Shown one piece after another: positions 7,352 to 15,159 of a DNA stretch of 37,757 nt. The stretch spans positions 1 to 37,757 of the forward strand of contig DASZIT010000101.1 of assembly GCA_035948855.1 (NCBI GenBank), read 5' to 3'. Position 1 is the first letter of the stretch. The number at the start of each line of letters is the position of its first letter. A program made the translations under genes and the position numbers. Below the pieces are notes generated by a model. That model was given only the letters and a program-made list of their open reading frames with translations, made no database searches and had not been told where the DNA came from. This DNA is from DASZIT01 sp035948855 (GTDB lineage Bacteria > Actinomycetota > Acidimicrobiia > Acidimicrobiales > RAAP-2).

Positions 7352-8334
7352 CCGTCGACCCGGACATCCTCGAGGAGTTGGAGGGGTGGGCTGACGACTC
7401 CGAGTCCGACGAAACCGATGACGCCGGGGTCGCCGACGGGGGCGTCCTGGTCCTGGTGGCCACGCCGATCGGCAATCTCGGGGACCTGTCACCCCGGGCC
7501 GTCGAGGTGCTGTCCACCGCCGATGTCATCTACTGCGAGGACACCCGGCACTCACGCAAGCTCCTGACCCACGCCGGGATCACCGGGGTGAGGCTCCGTT
7601 CCCTCCATCAGCACAACGAGGACGACCGGATCGACGAGGTGATCGGGTCGGTGGCCGCCGGGCGGACGGTGGCGGTGGTCAGCGATGCGGGAATGCCCGG
7701 CATCTCCGACCCCGGGAGCCGGGTGGTGGCGGCCGCCGCCACCGCCGGGCTCAAGATCTCGGTCATCCCCGGACCGTCGGCCGGACTCGCGGCCCTGGTC
7801 ACCAGCGGGCTGCCCACTGATCGCTTCTGTTTCGACGGCTTCCTCCCCCGCGCCGGCAAGGAACGACGCCGTCGGCTGGCCGCCCTGGCCGAGGAGACCC
7901 GGACGACGGTGCTGTTCGAGGCGCCGGGGCGGCTGGCGGCCACCCTCGCCGACCTGGCCAACCAGCTCGGAGACGACCGGCCGGTGGCGGTGGCCCGCGA
8001 ATTGACCAAACTCCACGAGCAGATCTGGCGGGGCACCGCGGCCGGGGCGGCCGCCTGGGCGTTGTCGGCGCCGGTACGGGGCGAAGTGGTGATCGTGGTG
8101 GCGGGGGCACCGGAACGCGCCGAACCCGAGGTGGACGACGGGCGGCTGCAAGCGGCCCTAGCGGTCCGTCTGGCCGGAGGTGAGCGCACCCGGGGCGCGG
8201 TCGATGCGGTGGCCGAAGAGTTCGGGGTCGCCCGGCGCCGGGTGTACGACCTGGCCCTGGCCGCCCGGAATGACACCCCGGCGTCCGACGTTGAACCAAC
8301 TGGAGATCGGCCCGGCGGATTCGAGGGTCGATAG
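7348..8334 (+). CDS. rsmI: 16S rRNA (cytidine(1402)-2'-O)-methyltransferase RsmI
   Basis: A 328-residue tetrapyrrole-methylase-fold enzyme that 2'-O-methylates C1402 of 16S rRNA in the P site using SAM. Diagnostic segments: LVLVATPIGNLGDLS (about residues 35-49), YCEDTRHSRKLL, VSDAGMPGISDPG and IPGPSA for SAM binding, FDGFLPR, and the late VARELTKLHEQIWRG. Homology starts near residue 33; the first 30 residues are an acidic extension (DDSESDETDDAG), so a later start is possible, but the GTG at 7348 overlapping the DUF192 stop is the best-supported one. The C-terminal helix-turn-helix-like tail (FGVARRRVYDLALAA) is normal for the family. Confidence 0.93.
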   Translation: MTVDPDILEELEGWADDSESDETDDAGVADGGVLVLVATPIGNLGDLSPRAVEVLSTADVIYCEDTRHSRKLLTHAGITGVRLRSLHQHNEDDRIDEVIGSVAAGRTVAVVSDAGMPGISDPGSRVVAAAATAGLKISVIPGPSAGLAALVTSGLPTDRFCFDGFLPRAGKERRRRLAALAEETRTTVLFEAPGRLAATLADLANQLGDDRPVAVARELTKLHEQIWRGTAAGAAAWALSAPVRGEVVIVVAGAPERAEPEVDDGRLQAALAVRLAGGERTRGAVDAVAEEFGVARRRVYDLALAARNDTPASDVEPTGDRPGGFEGR

Positions 8335-8390
8335 CATCCGAGGGGCGGCCGGAGCAGCCGAGCGGGAACCCGCTCAAGAGAGGAACCGTG

Positions 8391-8933
8391 ATGTTCGGAC
8401 GGAGTGAGATGGACAAGACCCAGGGCCCGGGAATCGGGCCCGACGAGGTCCCCGAAGGCATGGACCGGGCCGCGTTTGCCGCCGGTTGTTTCTGGGGGGT
8501 GGAGGAGTTCTTCCGGGCCATCCCCGGGGTGGTCGACGCCATCTCCGGCTACGAGGGCGGCGAGGTCGACCATCCCACCTACGAGCAGGTGTGCTCGGGC
8601 CGCACCGGGCACGCCGAGGCCGTGCTGGTGACCTTCGACCCGAACCAGGTGTCCTTCGAGACCCTCCTGGAGGAGTTCTGGCGTCATCACGACCCCACCA
8701 CCCTCAACCGGCAGGGGCCCGACCACGGGACCCAGTACCGCTCGGCGGTCTTCACCCGCAACGAGGCCCAGGAGAAGGCGGCCAAGGCCTCGCTCGAGGA
8801 GTACCAGGCCCGGTTCCAGCGCCCCATCGTGACCGAGGTGACCCCGGCGACCACCTTCTGGCCGGCCGAGGAGTACCACCAGCGCTTCACCGAGCGCACC
8901 GGCCGCGGCGGGTGCCACGTGGCCAACTGGTGA
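8391..8933 (+). CDS. msrA: Peptide methionine-S-sulfoxide reductase MsrA
   Basis: A 180-residue cytoplasmic repair enzyme that reduces methionine-S-sulfoxide in proteins. The active-site motif GCFWG lies near residue 25, with the catalytic Cys; ISGYEGG, the YEQVCSG-x-TGHAEAV segment and HHDPTT follow in family order. A C-terminal GRGGCHVANW supplies the resolving Cys for the thioredoxin-dependent cycle. The ATG at 8391 is preferred over the adjacent GTG (8388) and the ATG at 8409, because AGAGG lies 8 nt before it. A TAGCAT hexamer at the very end of rsmI may be its -10, so it is probably its own transcription unit. The thioredoxin at 14650 is a plausible reductant (inference). Confidence 0.95.
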   Translation: MFGRSEMDKTQGPGIGPDEVPEGMDRAAFAAGCFWGVEEFFRAIPGVVDAISGYEGGEVDHPTYEQVCSGRTGHAEAVLVTFDPNQVSFETLLEEFWRHHDPTTLNRQGPDHGTQYRSAVFTRNEAQEKAAKASLEEYQARFQRPIVTEVTPATTFWPAEEYHQRFTERTGRGGCHVANW

Positions 8934-9026
8934 CCGGTTAGCCGCCGCCGTGGAAGTCCCCACCGGGAGAGCCGGCGCCGGGGCGGGGGCGGCGGTGATG
9001 CGGTCGGGGGTCAGGGGTGGGATCGG

Positions 9027-9032
9027 TACGCT
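9027..9032 (+). promoter_or_regulatory. -10 hexamer TACGCT before metG
   Basis: TACGCT is followed by 8 nt and the metG ATG at 9041. No Shine-Dalgarno sequence is seen, predicting a leaderless transcript for the metG operon. Confidence 0.5.
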
Positions 9033-9040
9033 ACGGGGCA

Positions 9041-10546
9041 ATGTCCCGCTACTACATCACCACTCCCATCTACTACGTCAACGACGCGCCCCATGTCGGT
9101 CACGCCTATGCCACCGTCAACGCCGATGCGCTGGCCCGGTGGCACCGGCTGATCGGCGATGACGTCTTCTTCCTGACCGGCACCGACGAGCACGGCGAGA
9201 AAGTCGCCCGGGCCGCCGAGGAGCACGGGATGGGCCCCCAGGAGTGGACCGATCAACTCGCCCCCCGGTTCGCGGCGGCCTGGGCCGAGCTGGACATCTC
9301 CAACGACGACTTCATCCGGACCACCGAGCCCCGTCACACCCTGGCGGTCCAGGAGTTCCTGGGCAAGATCTACGAGAACGGGTGGATCGTCAAGGGCACC
9401 TACAGCGGCCTCTACTGCGTCTCCTGCGAGCAGTACTACACCGAGGACGAGCTGGTCAACGGCGAGTTCTGTCCCGTCCACCTCACCCCGGTCGAGCTCT
9501 TGGAAGAGGAGAACTACTTCTTCCGGCTGAGCGCCTTCGAGGAGCGCCTCATCGAGTGGTACGAGAAGTGCCCCGACGCGGTGATTCCCGAATCCAAGCG
9601 GAACGAGGCGCTGAGCTTCATCCGAGGAGGCCTCCGGGACATCTCCATCACCCGGACCTCGATCGACTGGGGGGTCCCGGTCCCGTGGGACGAGAAGCAC
9701 GTCTTCTACGTCTGGTACGACGCGCTGGTCAACTACCTGACCGCCATCGGCTATGGCCAGGACCCGGCTCGCTTCGAGGAGTGGTGGCCGGCGGTCCACC
9801 ATCTGATCGGCAAGGAGATCATCCGGTTCCACTGCGTGTGGTGGCCGGCCATGTGCATGGCCGCCGGCATCGACCCGCCGGCCCACGTCCAGGTGCACGG
9901 CTGGCTGCTGGTCAGCGGGCAGAAGATGTCGAAGTCCAGCCTCAACAAGATCACCCCCGACGAGCTCATCGCCGACTTCGGGGTCGACCCGGTGCGCTAC
10001 CACCTGTTGCGGGACACCCCGTTGGGGTCGGACGGGGACTTCTCGGCCGAGGGGATCACCAGCCGCTACAACGCCGACCTGGCCAACAACCTGGGAAACC
10101 TGGTGTCCCGGGTGGCGACGGTGGTCGGGTCCAAATCCGGGGCGACCGGTCCGGCGCCCGACCCCGGGAGCCGGCTGGCATCGGTGGCCGCCGAGGTGGT
10201 GGCGGACGCGACCGCGGCATGGAACGCGGGCCAGCCCCACCTGGCCCTCGAAGCCACCTGGCGACTCATCCGGGAGACCAACGCGGAGTTGGAAGCCACC
10301 GAGCCCTGGAAGGCCGACCCGGGACCCGCGGTCGACGCGGTGCTGGGCAACGCGCTGGAGGTGCTCCGGGTGGTGTCGGTGCTGATCGTGCCGGCCATGC
10401 CCGCCACCGCCGACGAGATCTGGCGACGCATCGGTCTGAGTGGATCGGCGGTGGAGCAGCGTCTGCCGGAGGCGGCGGTCTGGGGCGGCTACCCCGGAGG
10501 CCTGCCGGTGGAGAAGGGCGCCCCCCTCTTCCCGCGGCGGAAGTGA
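9041..10546 (+). CDS. metG: Methionyl-tRNA synthetase
   Basis: A 501-residue class I aminoacyl-tRNA synthetase that charges tRNA-Met. The HIGH signature appears as HVGH (about residue 20, after ITTPIYYVNDAP), and the KMSKS loop is intact as GQKMSKSSLNK near residue 303. A connective-peptide knuckle with YCVSC and FCPVH is present but reduced, in line with the shorter one-knob MetRS type. There is no C-terminal EMAP/Trbp111 domain, as in other actinobacteria. The ATG at 9041 starts exactly at the homology (MSRYYITTPIYY) and is 8 nt from a TACGCT -10. The stop overlaps the GTG of tatD, so this is the first gene of the metG-tatD operon. Confidence 0.97.
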   Translation: MSRYYITTPIYYVNDAPHVGHAYATVNADALARWHRLIGDDVFFLTGTDEHGEKVARAAEEHGMGPQEWTDQLAPRFAAAWAELDISNDDFIRTTEPRHTLAVQEFLGKIYENGWIVKGTYSGLYCVSCEQYYTEDELVNGEFCPVHLTPVELLEEENYFFRLSAFEERLIEWYEKCPDAVIPESKRNEALSFIRGGLRDISITRTSIDWGVPVPWDEKHVFYVWYDALVNYLTAIGYGQDPARFEEWWPAVHHLIGKEIIRFHCVWWPAMCMAAGIDPPAHVQVHGWLLVSGQKMSKSSLNKITPDELIADFGVDPVRYHLLRDTPLGSDGDFSAEGITSRYNADLANNLGNLVSRVATVVGSKSGATGPAPDPGSRLASVAAEVVADATAAWNAGQPHLALEATWRLIRETNAELEATEPWKADPGPAVDAVLGNALEVLRVVSVLIVPAMPATADEIWRRIGLSGSAVEQRLPEAAVWGGYPGGLPVEKGAPLFPRRK

Positions 10547-11499
10547 GCCCTCCGGTGGACTCCGGGGCCGCCCCCGGCGGGGAAGGGGGTGGCGGGGGGC
10601 GCGCCGATGCGGTCGTCGAGTGGTTCGACTCCCACTGCCACCTCCAGACCGAATATCTGGCCGGTGACCAGGGAGAGGGGCAGGACCTGCCCGGGGCCCA
10701 CGCCGAGCCTCATGCCTCCCGGCTGGCGGGGGCCGTCGCCCGGGCCTCGGAGGCAGGGGTCACCCGGATGGTGTGTGTGGGTACCGACGCCACCACGTCG
10801 GCCGAGGCGGTGGAACTGGCCCGGGCCATGGCCCGCGCCGATTCGGTGGCCACCGCCGAGGGGATCCAGATGTGGGCCACCATCGGCCTGCACCCCCACG
10901 ACGCCGTCAACGGGGTGCTCACCCTCGAGTCGATTCTGGCCGCCGAGCTTCCCGATCCTGGCGGGGGGAGTGGGACGGATAAACCGTCGACAATCGTGGT
11001 TGCTATAGGGGAGTGCGGGCTCGATTATCACTACGACCATTCACCGCGGGACGTGCAGCGCGCCGCGTTCGCCGCGCAGATCGAACTGGCCATCGGGCAC
11101 CGGTTGGCCTTGGTGGTCCACACCCGCGAAGCGTGGGACGACACCATCGACATCCTCACCGCCACCGGTGTCCCGGAGCGCACCATCATCCACTGTTTCA
11201 CCGGGGGGCCGGAGGAGGCTCGTCGGTGCCTCGACCTCGGGGCGTCACTGTCGTTCAGTGGGGTGGTCACCTTCAAATCCGCGGTCGAAGTCCGCGAAGC
11301 CGCCCAGATCTGCCCGATTGAGCGCCTGTTGATCGAGACGGATTCCCCGTTCCTGACCCCGGTTCCCCATCGCGGATCGCCCAACGAACCGGCCAGGGTG
11401 CCCCTGGTGGGGGCGACAATTGCTACCGTCAAGGGGGTAAGTAGGGAGCGGGTGGCCGAGGTCACCACCGCCAACGCCCGGGCCGCATTCGCTTTGTGA
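10543..11499 (+). CDS. tatD: TatD-family metal-dependent hydrolase/DNase
   Basis: A 318-residue TIM-barrel hydrolase. Metal-binding motifs appear in family order: DSHCHLQ (HxH) near residue 29, GECGLDYHYD with the bridging Glu near 155, VVHTREAWDD, IIHCFTGG and the C-terminal ETDSPFLTPVPHRG. Members are 3'-5' exonucleases or DNases involved in DNA repair. The GTG start at 10543 overlaps the metG stop as GTGA; an internal GTG at 10555 is an alternative. About 25 residues of Gly/Ala-rich N-terminus precede the domain, and residues about 42-60 and 140-150 hold small insertions compared with typical 260-residue TatD. The metG-tatD order is conserved in actinobacteria. Confidence 0.93.
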   Translation: MSPPVDSGAAPGGEGGGGGRADAVVEWFDSHCHLQTEYLAGDQGEGQDLPGAHAEPHASRLAGAVARASEAGVTRMVCVGTDATTSAEAVELARAMARADSVATAEGIQMWATIGLHPHDAVNGVLTLESILAAELPDPGGGSGTDKPSTIVVAIGECGLDYHYDHSPRDVQRAAFAAQIELAIGHRLALVVHTREAWDDTIDILTATGVPERTIIHCFTGGPEEARRCLDLGASLSFSGVVTFKSAVEVREAAQICPIERLLIETDSPFLTPVPHRGSPNEPARVPLVGATIATVKGVSRERVAEVTTANARAAFAL

Positions 11500-11514
11500 A
11501 TTGTCGCACTAGCT

Positions 11515-11529
11515 GTTACTGACAGTAAC
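11515..11529. promoter_or_regulatory. Perfect 15-bp palindrome GTTACTGACAGTAAC upstream of the DPBB gene
   Basis: Two 7-bp arms (GTTACTG and CAGTAAC) flank a single A. The site lies 18 bp upstream of a TTGATA -35, a position fitting an activator or repressor operator. There is no T-tract, so it is not an intrinsic terminator. The regulator is unknown. Confidence 0.5.
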
Positions 11530-11547
11530 GTTCTTTGGCGATCGGGT

Positions 11548-11577
11548 TTGATAAGTGCACGCGAACCTGTCTAGCGT
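11548..11577 (+). promoter_or_regulatory. Promoter TTGATA-N18-TAGCGT for the DPBB gene
   Basis: A -35 (TTGATA, 11548-11553) and a -10 (TAGCGT, 11572-11577) are separated by 18 bp. It would give a 5' leader of roughly 55 nt with a Shine-Dalgarno sequence, unlike the leaderless genes nearby. I looked for a ydaO (c-di-AMP) riboswitch in the leader and did not see one. Confidence 0.5.
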
Positions 11578-11638
11578 CTTGGTCGCGGCCGCTGATTTGA
11601 GCGGTCGTTTTCATTTAAGTCGGCTTGGAGGAGACGGC

Positions 11639-12358
11639 TTGAATGCGTTCATATACGTCCCCAACCAAGGTGGAGTTCTGAGGACCTCAATCGAACGGAG
11701 TGGTCGGCCCGGTGCCGCACTGCTCCTCTGCGGAGCGCTCCTGATCGTGCCGCTCATCGTCATCAAATCCAGCTCGAGTTCGGCGGCGCCCGGACGCGGG
11801 GGCGGCGCGAGCCACTCCCCGAGCGGGTCGGGCCCGAAGTCGGCCGCCCCGAAACCGGCCGGATACTTCCCGGCGTGGCAGTTGGCCGCCGACACCATCA
11901 AGTCGAGCGCGGCGGCCGCCCCCGGGGTGGGCCAACCGGTCGCTCCCACCACCACCGCGGCCACCACTCCGGCCACCACCGCGACGACCTCGTCGCCCAC
12001 CACCTACGTGACACCCACCACCCACCCGGCGGTAGTGCAGGCCACCACTCCGGCCACCTCCCCGGCCCCGGCTGCCGCCCCGGCCCCGGTCGCCGCCTCG
12101 ACTCCGGCTCCACCGGCCAACTCGATCACCGGCGTGGTCACCTACTACGACGCCGCCCCGGGGACCTGCGCCAGCCCCACCCTGCCGTTCGGCACGGTGG
12201 TGACCATCACCAACCCTGACAACGGGGCCACGGTGAGCTGCACGGTCGACGACCGGGAAGCTGACACCGCCCGGCAGATCGACCTGGCCACCGATACTTT
12301 CGCCCAGATCGCCCCGCTGTCCCAGGGCGTCATCTCCAATGCCGAGCTGAGCTGGTGA
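11639..12358 (+). CDS. Membrane-anchored protein with C-terminal RlpA-like double-psi beta-barrel domain
   Basis: A 239-residue protein. A basic N-terminus leads into one hydrophobic segment (about 25-42), acting as signal or anchor. A long Ala/Pro/Ser/Thr linker (about 45-160) would span the wall. The last 80 residues are a double-psi beta-barrel of the RlpA type: GVVTYYD, LPFGTVVTITNPDNG, CTVDDRE and RQIDLA follow the RlpA order, with the catalytic-type Asp in DDRE. RlpA-like domains act on or bind peptidoglycan. The TTG start sits 4 nt after GGAGGAGA; an out-of-frame ATG (11643) opens a 12-codon ORF from the same site. Position between tatD and rsmA is that of rpfB in mycobacteria. Confidence 0.75.
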   Translation: MNAFIYVPNQGGVLRTSIERSGRPGAALLLCGALLIVPLIVIKSSSSSAAPGRGGGASHSPSGSGPKSAAPKPAGYFPAWQLAADTIKSSAAAAPGVGQPVAPTTTAATTPATTATTSSPTTYVTPTTHPAVVQATTPATSPAPAAAPAPVAASTPAPPANSITGVVTYYDAAPGTCASPTLPFGTVVTITNPDNGATVSCTVDDREADTARQIDLATDTFAQIAPLSQGVISNAELSW

Positions 12359-12370
12359 CACACTGACCCG

Positions 12371-13246
12371 GTGACCCATGGCCGAGCAGACATCCACGGG
12401 TTGCTCGACGCCAATGACCTCCATCCGAGTCGGGCCCTCGGTCAGAACTTCGTGGCCGATGGCAACACCGTTCGGAAGATCGCCCACCTGGCCGGTGTCG
12501 GGCCGGGATCCCGGGTGGTGGAGATCGGGGCCGGACTCGGCTCGTTGACCCTGGCGCTGGCCGAGACCGGGGCCGAGGTAACCGCGGTCGAGATCGACCG
12601 GCGCATCGTTCCGGTATTGCGCGCCCAAGTCGAGCCGCTCGGTGTCCGGGTGGTGGAAGCCGACGGGTTGACGGTGGACTGGCGGGAACTCCTCGAGGAG
12701 GGGGCCGGCGGTGCCGGAAACGGGGCCGGCACTCCCGAGCAGATGTGGTCGCTGGTGGCCAACCTCCCCTACAACGTGGCCATCCCGCTGGTGATCCGTG
12801 TGCTCGAGGAGGCTCCCCAGATTTCCTCCCTCCTGGTGATGGTCCAGCGGGAGGTGGGCGAGCGTCTGGCCGCCCAGGCCGGGGACGATGCCTACGGGGC
12901 GGTATCGGTGAAGGTGGCCTACTGGGCCAGTGCCTCGCTGGTCGGCCGGGTCCCGGCCTCGGTGTTCATCCCCCGCCCCAAGGTCGAGTCGGTGCTGGTC
13001 CGCCTCGACCGCCGGCCCCTTCCGGAGGGACCGGTGGCCCGGGTGCCCTATGACCGGTTGTTCTCGGTGGTCCGGGCCGGGTTCGCCCACCGCCGAAAGA
13101 TGCTCCGCCGCTCGTTGGACGGCGTGGTGGATCCCGGGGCCTACGCGGCGGCCAAGGTCGAGCCGACAGCCCGGGCCGAGGAGCTGGGACTGGAGGAGTG
13201 GGGGAGACTGTCGGCGTGGGAACCGACCGAGCCGATCGCCTCGTGA
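12371..13246 (+). CDS. rsmA: 16S rRNA (adenine(1518)-N6/adenine(1519)-N6)-dimethyltransferase RsmA (KsgA)
   Basis: A 291-residue SAM-dependent enzyme that dimethylates A1518 and A1519 in the 3' hairpin of 16S rRNA. Seen in order: SRALGQNFVAD (about residues 20-30), the SAM-binding motif EIGAGLGSLT (about 51-60), VEIDRR, the catalytic motif NLPYN near 134, MVQREVGERL and IPRPKVESVLVRL. It is slightly longer than E. coli KsgA (273) owing to a Gly-rich insertion before NLPYN. The GTG start lies 12 bp after the DPBB gene's stop with no obvious Shine-Dalgarno sequence, suggesting read-through from the upstream gene. Its stop overlaps the ispE GTG. Confidence 0.96.
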   Translation: MTHGRADIHGLLDANDLHPSRALGQNFVADGNTVRKIAHLAGVGPGSRVVEIGAGLGSLTLALAETGAEVTAVEIDRRIVPVLRAQVEPLGVRVVEADGLTVDWRELLEEGAGGAGNGAGTPEQMWSLVANLPYNVAIPLVIRVLEEAPQISSLLVMVQREVGERLAAQAGDDAYGAVSVKVAYWASASLVGRVPASVFIPRPKVESVLVRLDRRPLPEGPVARVPYDRLFSVVRAGFAHRRKMLRRSLDGVVDPGAYAAAKVEPTARAEELGLEEWGRLSAWEPTEPIAS

Positions 13247-14073
13247 CCGAACTGGCCTCCGACCCGAATGGAAGACCGGGCGATCCGGAGGGGATCGCCC
13301 CGACGACCGAGGTCCTGGCCCCGGCCAAACTCACGCTGTCGCTCCGGGTCACCGGGGTGCGCCCGGATGGGTATCACGAGCTCGACGCCGAGATGGTCAC
13401 CGTCGATCTGGCCGACACCTTGGTGATCGGCCCCGGGAAGGGGTTGACCATCGAGTCCGAAACCACGTCGGCGGGCTTGTCGCCCGGGGCCGACAACCTG
13501 GTGAACCGCGCCCTGAAGGCCGTCGGACGCTCCGGTCGGGTCTGGTTGATCAAGAGGATCCCGGTGGGGGCGGGCCTCGGCGGGGGTTCCGCCGATGCCG
13601 CGGCCGTCTTGCGTTGGGCGGGCTGCGCCGATCTCCGGGTGGCCTCGGCGCTGGGGGCCGACGTCCCCTTCTGCGTCGGCGGCGGCAGGGCTCGGGTGCG
13701 GGGGATCGGCGAATCGGTGACCGCCCTGCCCCATCAAGCCCGGGAGTTCACCCTGCTGTTGCCGCCGTTCGGGATGGACACCGCCGCCGTCTACCGGGCC
13801 TGGGACGCCATGTCCCGGGCCGGATCGCTACCGCCGGAAGGCACGTCCGGCAACGATCTCGAGGCCCCGGCGCTCTCGGTCGAACCCCGACTCGCCCTTT
13901 GGCGCCAGGCGTTTGCCGAGGCCACCGGGGTGGAGCCGCGGCTGGCCGGGAGCGGATCGACCTGGTTCGTCGAGGGGGGCGCCGACAACTTCGGGCTCGA
14001 AGATCGGCGGTCACTCCAGGTGGGGCAGGCCTCGGCCCGACTGCTGCGGGCCAGGACGGTTCCGGCTGTCTAG
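13243..14073 (+). CDS. ispE: 4-diphosphocytidyl-2-C-methyl-D-erythritol kinase
   Basis: A 276-residue GHMP kinase that catalyses the ATP-dependent phosphorylation step of the MEP pathway to isoprenoids. The N-terminal APAKLTLSLRV strand carries the conserved Lys, followed by PDGYHELDAEMV. The GHMP phosphate loop PVGAGLGGGSADAAA lies near residues 107-121, and LGADVPFCVGGG follows. The C-terminal GSGSTWFV is a degraded version of the usual GSGSTVF glycine motif. The stretch between the P-loop and LGADVPF is shorter than in E. coli IspE. The GTG start overlaps the rsmA stop (GTGA). Presence indicates that the organism uses the MEP route. Confidence 0.94.
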   Translation: MTELASDPNGRPGDPEGIAPTTEVLAPAKLTLSLRVTGVRPDGYHELDAEMVTVDLADTLVIGPGKGLTIESETTSAGLSPGADNLVNRALKAVGRSGRVWLIKRIPVGAGLGGGSADAAAVLRWAGCADLRVASALGADVPFCVGGGRARVRGIGESVTALPHQAREFTLLLPPFGMDTAAVYRAWDAMSRAGSLPPEGTSGNDLEAPALSVEPRLALWRQAFAEATGVEPRLAGSGSTWFVEGGADNFGLEDRRSLQVGQASARLLRARTVPAV

Positions 14074-14201
14074 CCCTTCAGAGGCCGAACCATGGGTTGC
14101 CTCGGTTCTGAGCGCATGAAGCCCATGGTCATTGGGTACGAAGGGGTCATGCGAGAATCGGTAGGGCTCGCGCCACGGGTACCAACAATCGGATTGGGTG
14201 G

Positions 14202-14615
14202 ATGATGGCACAGCATTTCGGTTATGCGATCGACAAGCGGTATCTGCCCGTTCTGGTGCCCTTCGGGTTGAGACCGGCAAAGGACGGCGTCACGCTCACT
14301 GATGACGGCACCTTCGTGGCGACGTTCGGGTTCTTCAAGATGGCGACACCGCTCGCCAACATTACCGGCGCGCATATCACCCGGAACTACCGTTGGTGGA
14401 CAGCATTCGGCGTGCGGGGATCTATGGCCGACGACGGGTTGAGCTTTGGAACCAACCACGATGGAGGCGTCTGTATCCACTTCGCCGACAAAGTGCCTTC
14501 GCCCCTTCGACGGAGCGGTCATTCGGCGCTCACCGTGACGGTGCGCGACCTGGAGGGGCTAACGGCCGCCCTCGGCGGTGACGACGCGGAACCACCGGCG
14601 GCATCCGCATCGTGA
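14202..14615 (+). CDS. Hypothetical PH-like/beta-rich protein, 137 residues
   Basis: I do not recognise a named family. The sequence looks all-beta with a final helix: VTLTDDGTFVATFGFFKM, ITGAHITRNYRWWTAFGVRGS, LSFGTNHDGGVCIHFADKV, and a C-terminal LTVTVRDLEGLTAAL helix. The order 'strand, strand, I(T)GA, WW, G, R...SALTVTV.D...L' resembles small actinobacterial PH-domain-like proteins in which the last helix caps a barrel, but this is an impression. Two ATG codons are adjacent (14202 and 14205), with GGGTGG just upstream. It is preceded by a 128-bp gap after ispE, holding a spaced inverted repeat (14089-14129), and is followed by thioredoxin after 34 bp. Confidence 0.7.
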   Translation: MMAQHFGYAIDKRYLPVLVPFGLRPAKDGVTLTDDGTFVATFGFFKMATPLANITGAHITRNYRWWTAFGVRGSMADDGLSFGTNHDGGVCIHFADKVPSPLRRSGHSALTVTVRDLEGLTAALGGDDAEPPAASAS

Positions 14616-14649
14616 TCGAACGAACCAGCTAGCCAGGAGGAACACCGGC

Positions 14650-15099
14650 ATGGCGTCAAGTGGGTCCAAGGTGGTGCGGTGTGCCAACTGCGGGACGAAA
14701 AACCAGGTGCCGTCGGCGGCGAACGGCATACCCCGGTGTGCGAAGTGCAAGTCCCTGCTTCCCTGGATCGGAGAGGCCGGGGACGACACCTTCGGAGAGG
14801 TTGTCACCGCGTCGGTCATACCGGTGCTGGTGGATATCTGGGCACCGTGGTGCGGCCCCTGCCGTATGGTCAGCCCGGCGCTCGAGCACTTGGCCGCGGA
14901 GATGGCCGGTCGGATCAAGTTGGTGAAGGTCAACGCCGACGACGCCCCCCAACTCTCCGCCCGCTTCGGGATCCAGGCCATCCCGACCCTCCTGGTCATG
15001 CGGGGCGACGAGGTGCTCGCCCGCCAGACCGGCGCAGCTCCGGAAGACAAACTCCGAACCTGGCTGGAACAAGCGCTGCCGCCGGTCCCTTCGAACTGA
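14650..15099 (+). CDS. Thioredoxin with N-terminal zinc finger (Trx2/TrxC type)
   Basis: A 149-residue thiol-disulfide oxidoreductase. Residues about 8-36 hold two CxxC knuckles (RCANC and RCAKC), the zinc-binding extension of the E. coli Trx2 type, which responds to oxidation. The thioredoxin fold follows, with WCGPC near residue 68, the cis-Pro loop AIPTLLVM near 113 and a C-terminal helix. An AGGAGG lies 9 nt before the ATG, so the start is secure. It is cytoplasmic, with no signal peptide. It could reduce MsrA among other targets (inference). It follows the 137-residue protein on the same strand after 34 bp and could share its transcript. Confidence 0.93.
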   Translation: MASSGSKVVRCANCGTKNQVPSAANGIPRCAKCKSLLPWIGEAGDDTFGEVVTASVIPVLVDIWAPWCGPCRMVSPALEHLAAEMAGRIKLVKVNADDAPQLSARFGIQAIPTLLVMRGDEVLARQTGAAPEDKLRTWLEQALPPVPSN

Positions 15100-15159
15100 G
15101 CGTGGTCGTCGCCGCCCCGGCAACCTGAGAAGGCGAATCCGCTCACCGAACCCGATCGG

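Noticed and set aside
9244..10542. A 5' extension of the tatD frame through metG
   Set aside because: The extension is Arg/Gly/Pro-rich without similarity and overlaps metG; tatD homology begins after 10600 and GTG starts exist at 10543 and 10555.
11578..11638. Possible ydaO (c-di-AMP) riboswitch in the leader of the RlpA-like gene
   Set aside because: Such riboswitches often precede rpf and wall-hydrolase genes, but the conserved blocks are not seen and the leader is too short.
14089..14129. Inverted repeat ACCATGGG ... CCCATGGT after ispE
   Set aside because: Arms are perfect but separated by 25 nt with no T-tract; too weak to call a terminator or operator.
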